Below are positions 18,691-27,269 of a DNA stretch of 57,270 nucleotides, in pieces. Below the pieces are notes generated by a model, which was not told the origin of the DNA, did no database searches, and saw only the letters and a list, made by a program, of their open reading frames with translations. Location: assembly GCF_003385235.1 (NCBI RefSeq), contig NZ_PQIA01000054.1, forward strand, positions 1-57,270, read 5' to 3'. Each line of letters starts with the position of its first letter. Within the stretch, counting starts at the first letter, position 1. Position numbers and translations under genes: made by a program. Source of the stretch: Amycolatopsis circi (GTDB lineage: Bacteria; Actinomycetota; Actinomycetes; Mycobacteriales; Pseudonocardiaceae).

Positions 18691-19430
18691 GCCATCGTCA
18701 CCCCTCCGGACACGCTCACCGTCTGTCCGGTCACGTACGCCGCCCGAGGACCCGCCAGAAAGCCCACATACGCTGCCACCTCGTCGACCGTCCCGGCCCG
18801 ACGCAGCGGAATCGTCTTGAGCAACGCAGCCATCAGGTTGGGGTGCCGGTCAGCGTGTGCCTGCAACATCGGGGTATCCACGAGCCCAGGGCACACGACA
18901 TTGCTCGTCACGCCGTGTTTGGCGGCTTCCCGCGCCAGGGTCTTCGCCAGTCCGAACAATCCCGCCTTGCACGCCGCATAAACGCTCTCTCCGCCTGCTC
19001 CCGCACGAGCGCCGTCCGTGGACACGAAAAGCAACCGTCCCCACGTTCGTTCCGCCATTCCGGGCATAAACGCTTGCGCGAGCCGCATCGGCGAGCGCAA
19101 GTTGATGCGCCACATCCGATCCCAGCCGGCCGGATCGCTGTCGAGAAACGGTTCTACGGTCGACACCCCGGCGTTGTTCACGAGGACATCGACTCCGTCG
19201 CCACTGAGGTGATCCACGAGCGCCTCCACGCTGTCGTCACTGGCGAGGTCGACTTCGATGGCTGCACCGCCGTGCTCGGCAGCGACCCGCTCAGCACCGG
19301 CCAGGTCCAGGTCAGCGATGATGACGTGTGCCCCCATGCCGGCCAGCTCGGCGACTATCGCCGCGCCGATCCCGCTCGCCCCGCCGGTGACGAGGGCGCG
19401 CCGTCCGGCCAGCGGCTTGACCTCAATCAC
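18687..19430 (-). CDS. Short-chain dehydrogenase/reductase
   Basis: A 247-aa classical SDR. TGGASGIG is the NAD(P)-binding motif, an acidic ADLDLAG end of strand 2 suggests NAD(H), then NNAG, catalytic Ser in FVSTDG and YAACK (Tyr and Lys present). C-terminal TGQTVSVSGG is typical of the FabG/BadH-like subgroup that oxidises hydroxyacyl-CoAs or cyclic alcohols. It overlaps the upstream LLM gene by 8 bp and the downstream cyclase-family gene by 4 bp, so it is firmly within the operon starting at 20717. Substrate unknown. Confidence 0.9.
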   Translation of the reverse strand: MIEVKPLAGRRALVTGGASGIGAAIVAELAGMGAHVIIADLDLAGAERVAAEHGGAAIEVDLASDDSVEALVDHLSGDGVDVLVNNAGVSTVEPFLDSDPAGWDRMWRINLRSPMRLAQAFMPGMAERTWGRLLFVSTDGARAGAGGESVYAACKAGLFGLAKTLAREAAKHGVTSNVVCPGLVDTPMLQAHADRHPNLMAALLKTIPLRRAGTVDEVAAYVGFLAGPRAAYVTGQTVSVSGGVTMA

Positions 19431-20280
19431 GGTTCACCTCGTATTCCTCGGCGAAGGTCCGCAGCGCGTCGATCGCGCCGGTGGTGCGGCGGTAGGGACG
19501 GACGATGAGCCGATCCACACCCAGCGCCTCCCACTCCGCCAGTTCCTCAGGACCTCGGGTTTCGAACGCGCTGACCGTGATCTCGAATCCGGCCCGATCC
19601 CGGCCGGACTCGTCGAGCAGCTGGTTCAGCCGATCCAGTTGCGGCTTCACGGACTCGAGCGTGTGCGGCATGCTCACCCAGCCGTCACACAGCCGGACCG
19701 CCCGCCGCAGCGCGGCCATCGACTCCCCGCCTGCCACGAGCGGCGGATGCGGCAGCTGCACCGGTTTGGGTTCGAAATGGACTCCCCGGAACGAATAGAA
19801 CTCGCCGGAGTGGTCGACTTCCGGCTCAGTCCACAGCCGTTTCGCGACCCGAAGCGATTCGTCGAGGCGGCGGCCGCGAGTGCGGAAATCGAGCCCGAGC
19901 GCTTCGTACTCCCCGGCCAGCCACCCGGCCCCGACCCCCACGATCGCACGGCCGCCGGAAAGAACGTCCAGGGTACCGAAGGCGCGCGCACCGATGATCG
20001 GATGACGCAGGCCGAAGAGGTAGACGTAAGTACCGAGGCGGATGCGCTCAGTGGCTTCCGCGATCGAAGAGAGAAAAGCGGGGGCGTCGAATAAATGCGC
20101 GTCCAGCGAGACCGGCGGGGTGCCGTCCGCGGAACCGGGATAGCGCGACTGCCCGATGTCCGAAGTGAACACCAAGTGCTCAGGCACCCACAGCGACTCG
20201 AACCCGATCCGATCCGCTTCGACCGCGAAATCGCGCCACATCCCCGGGTGCAACAGACCCAAGGTGACTCCGATGCGCAT
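19423..20280 (-). CDS. LLM-class F420-dependent oxidoreductase
   Basis: A 285-aa luciferase-like TIM-barrel oxidoreductase. Visible LLM features: ESLWVPEHLVF near residues 28-38, IRLGTYVYLFGLRHP, the loop GGRAIVGVGAGWLAGEYEALG (around 105-125) and PHPPLVAGGES before the last barrel strands. It resembles the group annotated as probable F420-dependent oxidoreductases. The start at ATG 20280 overlaps the DUF35 stop by one base (TGATG). Being in the same operon as fgd strongly favours F420H2 as cofactor; this is inference from context. Reaction (reductive or dehydrogenase type) is not known. Confidence 0.88.
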   Translation of the reverse strand: MRIGVTLGLLHPGMWRDFAVEADRIGFESLWVPEHLVFTSDIGQSRYPGSADGTPPVSLDAHLFDAPAFLSSIAEATERIRLGTYVYLFGLRHPIIGARAFGTLDVLSGGRAIVGVGAGWLAGEYEALGLDFRTRGRRLDESLRVAKRLWTEPEVDHSGEFYSFRGVHFEPKPVQLPHPPLVAGGESMAALRRAVRLCDGWVSMPHTLESVKPQLDRLNQLLDESGRDRAGFEITVSAFETRGPEELAEWEALGVDRLIVRPYRRTTGAIDALRTFAEEYEVNRD

Positions 20281-20717
20281 CAACACTCCTCCCGCACCGG
20301 CCGGAAATTCGGCACAGTCCCGTATCCCTCGATCTCCTCGAACAGCACCTCGACCCGCAGGCCGATGTGCACCTCGTCCGGTGCCGTGCCGAGCACGTTC
20401 CCGAACATCCGCAGTCCGGCTTGGACGTCCAACGCGATCCACGCGATCACGTACGGAACCCGTTCGGCGAACCCCGGCGCGAAGGTCCGATGCACGACGC
20501 TGAAAGTCTCGACCGCACCGTCGCCATCCACCGGGACAAAAACCCGTTCGCTGCTTCGGCATTCGGCGCACCACTCGGCTGGCGGATGAGTAAGACGCCG
20601 GCAGGCTACGCACTGCTGCAAGACCAGCACTCCGCGACGCGCTGCGTCCCAGTAAGGGGCCGCGACCGGTGTCAGGCTCGGTGCCAGCCGGGCTTTTGCC
20701 GCCGTGGATCCGCTCAC
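20280..20717 (-). CDS. DUF35 OB-fold zinc-ribbon protein (thiolase partner)
   Basis: A 145-aa protein with an N-terminal rubredoxin-like zinc ribbon, CVAC and CAEC pairs at about residues 32-52, followed by an OB fold (YVIAWIALDVQ, GLRVEVLFEEIEGYGT). DUF35 proteins work with thiolase-fold partners as acyl-CoA-binding subunits, e.g. ChsH2 DUF35 with Ltp2 in steroid side-chain cleavage. The partner here is probably the divergently encoded thiolase at 23019. GTG at 20717 is chosen because GGGAGG lies 5 bp upstream and the zinc ribbon then starts at a normal distance; a longer frame would overlap the divergent promoter. First gene of its operon, just downstream of an operator-like repeat. Confidence 0.88.
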   Translation of the reverse strand: MSGSTAAKARLAPSLTPVAAPYWDAARRGVLVLQQCVACRRLTHPPAEWCAECRSSERVFVPVDGDGAVETFSVVHRTFAPGFAERVPYVIAWIALDVQAGLRMFGNVLGTAPDEVHIGLRVEVLFEEIEGYGTVPNFRPVREEC

Positions 20718-20739
20718 GGAAGCCTCCCGGCAAGAGTTT

Positions 20740-20757
20740 AGCAAGCGGTTGCTTGGT
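20740..20757. promoter_or_regulatory. Spaced variant of the AGCAAG/CTTGGT operator
   Basis: AGCAAGcggttgCTTGGT: both half-sites of the common operator AGCAAGCGCTTGGT are intact, but the spacer between CAAG and CTTG is 6 bp instead of 2. It ends 22 bp upstream of the DUF35 GTG start (minus strand). A second variant with the same 6-bp spacing lies at 47375-47392. Confidence 0.55.
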
Positions 20758-20840
20758 CTGCGGACCGTAACACCGGCCCCGCAACCGGTCAATCGCCGCA
20801 GCCTCCTTGCCGAATCCCGGCGACCCGTCGTAGCGTCTTT

Positions 20841-20854
20841 AGCAAGCGCTTGGT
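20841..20854. promoter_or_regulatory. Operator AGCAAGCGCTTGGT upstream of CoA ligase gene
   Basis: An exact copy of the 14-bp imperfect palindrome, 14 bp before the ATG at 20869 and directly abutting the ribosome binding site AAGGAG. It is identical to the copies at 40997 and 56732. Confidence 0.8.
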
Positions 20855-20868
20855 TTAAGGAGTGGTTC

Positions 20869-23022
20869 ATGACGATCGAAGGCCCGGTCGCCGCCGCGGG
20901 CTTCCCGCTCGGCCCGCAGGGAAACGGCATCGCAATCCCCGAACATGTGGTGAAGAAGCTCCTCGCCGAGCACGGGGTCGCGGTTCCCGCCGGGCGGACG
21001 TTGACCGATCCGACGGACTCCGCCGCAGCGGAGTCGCTTCGCGGCCCCCTGGTGCTGAAAGCCTGGGGACCGGGCCTGGTCCACAAAAGCGACGTCGGCG
21101 CCGTTGAACTGGGCGTTCGCTCCCCCGGCCTCGCCGAGGCGATCAGCCGCATGGCAGCGCGCATCGCCGAACACGGCTTGACTCCGCGTGGCTATCTGGT
21201 CGAGGAACAACATCCAGGAGGAATCGAGTTGATCGTCGGCGTCGTCCGCGATCCCACGTTCGGGCCCGTCGTTCTGCTGGGTCTCGGCGGGACGGCGACC
21301 GAACTGCTCAACCTCACCGCGCTGCGGCCGTGCCCGCTCTCTCCCTCCGACGCCGAGGACCTTGTCGCAGCCTTCCCCGGTGCGCCGCTGCTCGATGGAG
21401 CCCGCGGCCGCCCCTCTGCCGACCGCGCAGCGCTCGTGCGGCTGTTGCTGTCCATCGCAGGCGAAGGGGGACTCGTCGAACAGATCGGCCCGGACCTCGC
21501 CGAATTCGAGTGCAATCCGGTCGTGGTCACCGCGGAAGGCGCTACCGCGCTCGATGCACGGCTCATCTTGGATTCCGGGTCCGCGCCTGCGCCCGCTCCG
21601 CCATCGAACACTGACTTCAAGCCGCTCTTCGCACCCGAACGAATCGCTGTCGCCGGCGCGTCGACCGGAAAGTCCGGCTTCGGCAACCGATTCCTTGCCG
21701 CATACCGTCAGGCTGGCTGGACTGACGGGCTCTTCGCCTTGCACCCTTCCGCCAGCGAGGTCGACGGCGTCCCCGCGGTCCCCCACATCGCAGACGTTCC
21801 GGGCGGCGCCGACTACCTGCTGGTGGCTCTGCCCGCCGCGCGCGCGGTCGATGTCGTGCGGCAAGCCGCCGGCGAGGTGCCGTTCATCCAGGTGATCAGC
21901 GGCGGTTTCGGCGAGATGGGCGAGGCCGGCGCCAAGCTCGAGGACGAACTCGCAGCAGCTGTATCCGGGACGAAGACCCGGCTTCTCGGCCCGAACTGCT
22001 TGGGCGTCTTCAGCCCGGACGGACGGCAGACTTTCACGCTCGGCTCACCCCGCCAGGCGGGCCACGTGTCCGTGGTCTCGCAGAGCGGCGGGCTCTCCGG
22101 GGACATCGTCACGGTCGGAGACCGGCGAGGCCTCAAATACGCGAAGGTCGCGAGCATCGGCAATGCGATCGACGTAACGCACGGGGACCTTCTCGAGTGG
22201 CTGGTCGACGACGATGACACTCGCGTGCTCGGGGTCTATCTGGAAGGTACGCGCGACGGGGCAGCACTCCTGCGCGCGCTTCGGCGTGCCGACGGCCGCA
22301 AGCCGGTCGTCCTCTTGCGCGGCGGGTCGAGCGAACAAGGCGCTCGCGCTGTCAGCTCCCACACCGGATCGCTCGCCGGCGAGGACAGAGTCTGGCAGGC
22401 GATCGCGGAATCGACGGGGGTCTCGCTGGTCTCCAGCCTGGAGAACCTGCTCGGCAGCCTCGCGTATCTCCAAAGCCATCCCGGAGAACCCCCGAAGGGC
22501 TCGTCCGGCGTCCTCGTCATCGGACTCGGCGGCGGTGCATCGGTACTGGCGACCGATGCGTGCGACCGCACAGGGCTCACTCTTGCTCCGCTGCGCACCG
22601 AGTTGCGCGAACGGCTTCGGGAGATGGGCCACGGGGCAGGGACCAGCGTCGCGAACCCGCTCGAGGTACCGGTCGGGCCGGTGTCCCCGCCAGGTCTCCT
22701 CGGCGACGCCCTCGCGCCCCTTTTCGAACCCTCCGGCCAGGCTTACCGCGACGTGCTTCTCCACGTGAATATCGCGGCCTACTACAACTACGGCGACGCT
22801 GGTTTGCGTCCCCTCACCGAGGCGCTCGCCGACTTGCTCGACCGCGGCTACCCAGCGCGCATCGCGCTGGTCACGCGCAACTCCGAAGTCGCCGCGCCGG
22901 CCGACGCGGCCCTGCTCGCAGAGTTCGCCGCCAACCGCGGCATCCCGGTCTTCCGGACTTTCGACGAAGCCGCGACCGCCATCGCCGCCGCACAGCGATT
23001 CGACCGCAGGCGCCAGCAGTGA
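20869..23022 (+). CDS. ADP-forming acyl-CoA synthetase (ATP-grasp/CoA-binding fusion)
   Basis: A 717-aa single-chain NDP-forming acyl-CoA synthetase, converting a carboxylic acid, CoA and ATP to acyl-CoA, ADP and phosphate. Order: N-terminal ATP-grasp half (about 20-235; GPLVLKAWGPGLVHKSDVGA), then CoA-binding (about 250-370; IAVAGASTGKSGFGNRF) and succinyl-CoA-ligase-like domains with the phosphohistidine segment SSHTGSLAGED and a glycine loop VIGLGGGAS. The domain order is permuted relative to archaeal ACD alpha/beta subunits. ATG at 20869 is preceded by AAGGAG; a longer open frame upstream crosses the operator. It overlaps the thiolase gene by GTGA. The acid activated is unknown; this family includes feruloyl-, pimeloyl- and acetyl-CoA synthetases. 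Confidence 0.9.
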   Translation: MTIEGPVAAAGFPLGPQGNGIAIPEHVVKKLLAEHGVAVPAGRTLTDPTDSAAAESLRGPLVLKAWGPGLVHKSDVGAVELGVRSPGLAEAISRMAARIAEHGLTPRGYLVEEQHPGGIELIVGVVRDPTFGPVVLLGLGGTATELLNLTALRPCPLSPSDAEDLVAAFPGAPLLDGARGRPSADRAALVRLLLSIAGEGGLVEQIGPDLAEFECNPVVVTAEGATALDARLILDSGSAPAPAPPSNTDFKPLFAPERIAVAGASTGKSGFGNRFLAAYRQAGWTDGLFALHPSASEVDGVPAVPHIADVPGGADYLLVALPAARAVDVVRQAAGEVPFIQVISGGFGEMGEAGAKLEDELAAAVSGTKTRLLGPNCLGVFSPDGRQTFTLGSPRQAGHVSVVSQSGGLSGDIVTVGDRRGLKYAKVASIGNAIDVTHGDLLEWLVDDDDTRVLGVYLEGTRDGAALLRALRRADGRKPVVLLRGGSSEQGARAVSSHTGSLAGEDRVWQAIAESTGVSLVSSLENLLGSLAYLQSHPGEPPKGSSGVLVIGLGGGASVLATDACDRTGLTLAPLRTELRERLREMGHGAGTSVANPLEVPVGPVSPPGLLGDALAPLFEPSGQAYRDVLLHVNIAAYYNYGDAGLRPLTEALADLLDRGYPARIALVTRNSEVAAPADAALLAEFAANRGIPVFRTFDEAATAIAAAQRFDRRRQQ

Positions 23023-24158
23023 CTCAATCCTTCACCGGGCGCGCGGCGGTGACCGGGATCGGCATGACAGACCTGTCCCGGCGGTCCGGCCGGACCGAAC
23101 TGGAACTCGCTGTGAGCGCCTGCCAGGGTGCGTTGACCGACGCCGGGCTCACCGCCGCCGACGTGGACGCTGTCTTGTGTTACCACCTCAGCGACTCCGC
23201 GGGCGTCAACCAGGTCGCTGCCACGCTCGGCGTCCCGTCTGCAGTCTGGACCAACGAACTGTACGGCGGCGGGACTCAATCCGCGTCTGTCCTCGGAGAC
23301 GCCGCGATGCTGATCGACGCGGGCATCGCTGAGCACGTGCTGGTGTTTCGTGCGCTCAACGGGCGCTCCGGCGTGCGAATGGGACAGGCCCGGCTCGCCC
23401 TCGACCAGCAGTTCACGCTTCCCTACGGGATGGCGGGGCCCGTCCACCTCTTCGCGCTCGCGGCGCAGCGATGGATGCACGACACGGGAGCGACGGAGAA
23501 GGATCTGGCCGCGGTGGTCAGGCAATCGCGTGAACTCGCCCGGACCAATCCCCGGGCACTGCGCCGCGACGGTCTCGACGAAGCCGGATACTTCGCCAGC
23601 CCACCGGTCGCAACACCGTTGCGCAGGGTCGACTGCTGCCAGGAAACCGACGGAGGCGCGGCCCTGGTCATATCGGCGACGGCCACTGCGGACGTGCTCC
23701 GGCCCGGCAGTCCGCGTATCCACACCGTCGTCCGCGGCGGTGGGCCCGGTGCGACGACTATGAACGCCGCGTCCGACGTCAGCAGGTTGTTCTCGGCATA
23801 CTTGGCGGATCCGTTGTATCGCACCGCGGGGATGAAACCGTCCGATGTGGATCTTGCGCTCCTGTACGACGCGTACTCGCCAATCGTGCTGCAGCAACTG
23901 GAGGATTTCGGCTTCGCCGAGCGTGGCTCCGCCGGCAGCTATGTTCGTTCCGGTGATACCTTGCCGTCCGCCGGGCTCCCGCTGAACCCGCACGGCGGGC
24001 TGTTGTCCGAGGGCTATGTGCACGGCCTCAACAATGTCGTCGAGGCCGTGCGGCAGCTGCGCGGTGAAGGAACGAATCAGGTCCGTTCTGCCGAAGTCGC
24101 ATTGTGCACCGGATTCGGCGGCAGCTACGGCAGCGCGGCGGTGCTCGTCGCAGGCTGA
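23019..24158 (+). CDS. SCP2-type thiolase-fold protein, active-site Cys not evident
   Basis: A 379-aa thiolase-superfamily protein of the lipid-transfer/SCP2-thiolase group. The C-terminal motifs NPHGGLLSEGYVHGLNN (catalytic His) and ALCTGFGGSYGS (second Cys) are present. At the position where true thiolases carry the nucleophile Cys, the sequence reads NELYGGGTQSASVL, so the first Cys seems absent. Ltp2-type aldolases in this family also lack that Cys and act with a DUF35 partner; the DUF35 gene is divergent at 20717. GTG at 23019 overlaps the CoA ligase stop (GTGA). Its 3' end overlaps the convergent hydrolase gene by 34 bp. A retro-aldolase/C-C lyase role is an inference. Confidence 0.83.
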   Translation: MTQSFTGRAAVTGIGMTDLSRRSGRTELELAVSACQGALTDAGLTAADVDAVLCYHLSDSAGVNQVAATLGVPSAVWTNELYGGGTQSASVLGDAAMLIDAGIAEHVLVFRALNGRSGVRMGQARLALDQQFTLPYGMAGPVHLFALAAQRWMHDTGATEKDLAAVVRQSRELARTNPRALRRDGLDEAGYFASPPVATPLRRVDCCQETDGGAALVISATATADVLRPGSPRIHTVVRGGGPGATTMNAASDVSRLFSAYLADPLYRTAGMKPSDVDLALLYDAYSPIVLQQLEDFGFAERGSAGSYVRSGDTLPSAGLPLNPHGGLLSEGYVHGLNNVVEAVRQLRGEGTNQVRSAEVALCTGFGGSYGSAAVLVAG

Positions 24159-25081
24159 CCGAGCGCTTTTACCAGGGCACCGCAGTATTCCGCCACGATC
24201 CGGCGTGAGGTCGGTGCCGTGATCGCGATCGCGTCGAAGCCGTGCGGCACATTGGGAACCAGATGCAGTTCGACGCTCACCCCAGCACGGTCCAGCGCCA
24301 GGGCGTACTCCGCTCCCGATTCACGGAGGTAGTCGAGACCCGCTACGAGGACGTAAGCAGGCGGCAAGCCGCTAAGGTCGTCGTCTGCTGACGGAACAGC
24401 GTAGCGAGGAACGGGTTTGTCCGTGCTGCCAAGGTAGTGGCGCAAGATGTGCGGGTTGTCCTCCGGAACGACTACCGAGGTCGCTCGTTCGTAAACCCGG
24501 CCAGAAGGCTCCCTCCCCTCCCCTTGCACCGCAGGACACAGCAGGACCTGGAGAGCGAGCTGCGGACCGCCGCGATCGCGTGCCATCAGTGCGACGACGG
24601 CCGCGAGATTGCCGCCGGCACTTCCTCCCGCGACTGCCAACCTCGCACCGTCCCAGTGCGCGTCCGCCGGCTGCCCAGCGGCCCAGCAGGTCGCGAGGTA
24701 GCAGTCCTCGACACCGGCGGGGAACGGATTTTCCGGAGCCAGCCGGTACTCCACCGACAGCACGACCGCACCCGCTCGCACCGCCAGCTCGGCACAGTAG
24801 AAGTCGTCCACGTCAACGCTGCCGAAGACGAAACCGCCGCCGTGAAACCACATCACCGCGGGCAATGCGCCCGACAACTCGCGAGGCCGGTACGACCGCA
24901 CGAGCAGGTGGCTGCCGTCCGGCCGGACGACAATGTGGTCCTGGGTGGACACCCGCGGATCCGGGGGCACCGGATCCGCGGCCAATTCCTGGAACGCCGC
25001 GCGCTGCGCGACCGGGTCGGCGAAATCGATCACTGGCAAAGCGGCGAGTGCCGCGGCGATCTCAGGCTCGACGGTGCTCAT
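24125..25081 (-). CDS. Alpha/beta-hydrolase of the hormone-sensitive-lipase type
   Basis: A 318-aa esterase-like enzyme. The oxyanion-hole motif HGGGFVFGS, the nucleophile elbow GGSAGGN and the C-terminal catalytic region (GLDYLRESG supplying Asp, VPHGFDA supplying His) are all present. The family hydrolyses short-to-medium acyl esters. It overlaps the LLM gene upstream by 4 bp (ATGA), so both are co-translated, and its 3' end overlaps the convergent thiolase gene by 34 bp. In context it may hydrolyse an ester or lactone produced by a Baeyer-Villiger-like LLM oxidation; this is only a suggestion. Confidence 0.9.
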   Translation of the reverse strand: MSTVEPEIAAALAALPVIDFADPVAQRAAFQELAADPVPPDPRVSTQDHIVVRPDGSHLLVRSYRPRELSGALPAVMWFHGGGFVFGSVDVDDFYCAELAVRAGAVVLSVEYRLAPENPFPAGVEDCYLATCWAAGQPADAHWDGARLAVAGGSAGGNLAAVVALMARDRGGPQLALQVLLCPAVQGEGREPSGRVYERATSVVVPEDNPHILRHYLGSTDKPVPRYAVPSADDDLSGLPPAYVLVAGLDYLRESGAEYALALDRAGVSVELHLVPNVPHGFDAIAITAPTSRRIVAEYCGALVKALGQPATSTAALP

Positions 25082-25995
25082 GACCCAGCCAGCTCCTTCA
25101 CCACCGGGGCGAAGGTGTCGAGGTCTTTGTCGTTGTGCAGCACGTAGTACGACAAACCGTGCTCATCACGCCAATAACGCAGCTTGTCCACCATTTGGGC
25201 AGTGTCGCCGAGGAGCACCTGTGGCGTGCTGTCCTGACGCGAGGTATTCACGGCACTCCAGGTTTCCTTCTCCGCCGGGACACCCACCTGCTGGACGCTC
25301 GTCCCGATCTCGATCTGGTCGAATCGATCGCCCGCGCCCTCGCGGATCAGTTCCACCTTGCGAAGAAACGCGTCAAGGCCTCCGTCGGTTTCGTCGGGAG
25401 CCGTGCCGTCGGCTTTGACCCGCAGGGTCAGGTTGACGTAGTCGGCGTAGCGCCCGGCCAGCCGCAGCATCTTCGGCCCGCCGCCAGGCAGCAGCAGCTT
25501 GGGGAACGGTTTCTGGAGCGGCTTCGGTTCCTGGACGAGGTCGGTGATCCGGTAATGCTTGCCCTCGAACGAAAACGGACCGTCGCTCCACACTCCCCGC
25601 AGGACTTCGATCGCCTCCGCGAACCTCTCGAACCGTTCCTTCGGCGGATCGAACGGCAGTCCGGCTCCGTCGTAGTCGGCGCGCATCCACCCGGTGCCAA
25701 GGCCGACGTCGAGCCTGCCGTCGGAAAGCACGTCGACCGTCGCGAGTTCCTTGCCCAGCACTACCGGATGACGGTAATCGTTCGCGAAGACCAGTGTGCC
25801 GACCCGCAGCGTGGTCGTCGCGGCCGCGGCGGCCGTCATAGCGGCGATCGGAGCGAACCTCGGCCCGAGGACATGATCCGGAACCAGCAACGTCGAGAAG
25901 CCCAGATCCTCGACGAGCCGGGCCCGTTCAGCCCATGCCCGGCCGGATTCCGCCTTGCGGACCACGACCCCGAACCGAAACGGATGCCTCGCCAT
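25078..25995 (-). CDS. LLM-class flavin/F420-dependent oxidoreductase
   Basis: A 305-aa luciferase-like protein resembling the actinobacterial F420-dependent TIGR03621-type group. Features include FSTLLVPDHVLGPRFAPI near the N-terminus, LRVGTLVFANDYRHPVVLG, the loop GRLDVGLGTGWMRADYDGAG and KPFPKLLLPGGGPKMLRLAG. ATG at 25995 is chosen (AGGAG 6 bp upstream), giving the family-typical short N-terminus; the frame is open for 13 more codons. It leads a two-gene operon with the esterase. An operator-like site lies 34 bp upstream of the start. Cofactor (F420 or FMN) and reaction are not settled by sequence alone. Confidence 0.87.
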   Translation of the reverse strand: MARHPFRFGVVVRKAESGRAWAERARLVEDLGFSTLLVPDHVLGPRFAPIAAMTAAAAATTTLRVGTLVFANDYRHPVVLGKELATVDVLSDGRLDVGLGTGWMRADYDGAGLPFDPPKERFERFAEAIEVLRGVWSDGPFSFEGKHYRITDLVQEPKPLQKPFPKLLLPGGGPKMLRLAGRYADYVNLTLRVKADGTAPDETDGGLDAFLRKVELIREGAGDRFDQIEIGTSVQQVGVPAEKETWSAVNTSRQDSTPQVLLGDTAQMVDKLRYWRDEHGLSYYVLHNDKDLDTFAPVVKELAGS

Positions 25996-26029
25996 ACCGC
26001 ACTCCTGACTGAGAACGACTGTGAATTTG

Positions 26030-26043
26030 ACCAATCACTTGCT
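26030..26043. promoter_or_regulatory. Operator variant upstream of LLM gene
   Basis: Read on the minus strand the sequence is AGCAAGTGATTGGT, one base off the pattern AnCAAGnnCTTGnT. It lies 34 bp upstream of the LLM start at 25995, in the 84-bp gap after the alcohol dehydrogenase gene. Confidence 0.55.
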
Positions 26044-26079
26044 TGTTTTTTGGAGGCTAGCCTCGGCACTCGCGCACCG

Positions 26080-27183
26080 TCAATCGAAGACGATCAGCGA
26101 TCGGGTCACCGCCCCGGCTTGTTGCCGGGCAAGCGCTTCGTTGACCTCCTCGATCGGCACTCGTTCCGAGACCAGCGGATCCAGCGAGAACCGGCCCGTT
26201 CGAACCAGCTCGATCAGGTTCGGCAAGTCCGCGGCCGGGTTCGCGTTCCCACCGACGCACCCTCGCAGAACTCGCCCGCCGAACAGCAACGCGGAAGGCA
26301 CGCCGATCTCGGCGGAAGCAGGGCTGCCGACCAAAACCGTCGTGCCGCCCGGCTTTGTCGCCGCCATGGCGTCAGCGGCGACCCCGGCAGCGCCGGTCAC
26401 GTCGAACGCGTGATCCACCCCCCGACCGGTCAGCCGGCCCACCGCATCGGGCAACGAATCGCCAGCATCGACTGCGTCCGTCGCCCCCGCCACGCGAGCT
26501 TCGTGGAGCTTGGCCGGGTTCACGTCGGCTGCGATTACCCTGGCGGCCCCCGCGAGCACCGCGGCCTGCACGACCGCAAGCCCGACGCCACCGCATCCGA
26601 CCACCAGGACGGTTTCGCCGGGGCGCACCCTGGCGACCCGCCACACCGCGCCGGTCCCGGTGACCACAGCGCAAGCGAGCAACGCCAGCGACGCGTCGAA
26701 ATCTTCATCCGGGACCGGAATGAGCATCTCTTCGCCGACCACGACCTGCTCCGCGAAGGAGCCGATACCGATGAACGCCGGCAGTTCCCGGCCGTCCAAG
26801 CTGAACGGCGTCCGCCCGTCCGCCAAACGGCCCGCAACCGCGGAGTGCCGCGCCTCGCCCTGGCACAGATACGCATGGCCAGAAGCGCACTCCGGACACC
26901 TCCCACAAGCCCGGTTCATCGCCACGAGGACGTGATCGCCGGGCGAAACCGAGGTCACCGCCGCCCCCGTCGCCTCGACGATCCCAGCGCTCTCGTGCCC
27001 CAGAACGACTGGCGGCTGCGGGTACAGCGGATTCCGGCCCGCGCACACTTTCGCGTCCGAACCACAGACACCGGAGGCGACTATCCGCACCCGGACTTCC
27101 GTCGGCCCAGGATCGGCGACGTCGATCTTGCGAATCTCCAACGGCTTCCCGAACCCGGTGAGAACCGCGGCTTTGGCTCGCAT
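26080..27183 (-). CDS. Zinc-dependent alcohol dehydrogenase (MDR family)
   Basis: A 367-aa medium-chain dehydrogenase. Catalytic-zinc ligands occur in ASGVCGSDAK and LGHESAG; the structural zinc loop with four cysteines is CGRCPECASGHAYLC (about residues 92-106); the NAD-binding glycine motif is VVGCGGVGLAVVQ. The lack of the longer loop seen in formaldehyde dehydrogenases and the overall pattern fit a class of actinobacterial alcohol dehydrogenases acting on larger alcohols. ATG at 27183 is preceded by GGGAGG; a very long open frame continues upstream but covers the opposite gene. It is divergent from the acyl-CoA synthetase gene, and an operator-like site lies in the 120-bp gap. Confidence 0.9.
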   Translation of the reverse strand: MRAKAAVLTGFGKPLEIRKIDVADPGPTEVRVRIVASGVCGSDAKVCAGRNPLYPQPPVVLGHESAGIVEATGAAVTSVSPGDHVLVAMNRACGRCPECASGHAYLCQGEARHSAVAGRLADGRTPFSLDGRELPAFIGIGSFAEQVVVGEEMLIPVPDEDFDASLALLACAVVTGTGAVWRVARVRPGETVLVVGCGGVGLAVVQAAVLAGAARVIAADVNPAKLHEARVAGATDAVDAGDSLPDAVGRLTGRGVDHAFDVTGAAGVAADAMAATKPGGTTVLVGSPASAEIGVPSALLFGGRVLRGCVGGNANPAADLPNLIELVRTGRFSLDPLVSERVPIEEVNEALARQQAGAVTRSLIVFD

Positions 27184-27269
27184 GGACACCTCCCGACCGA
27201 ACACGCACCCGGGCAGACGGCCAAGCGGCCGCCCTTGCCGCCCGAATACTACTTCGCCTACGCTACTTG

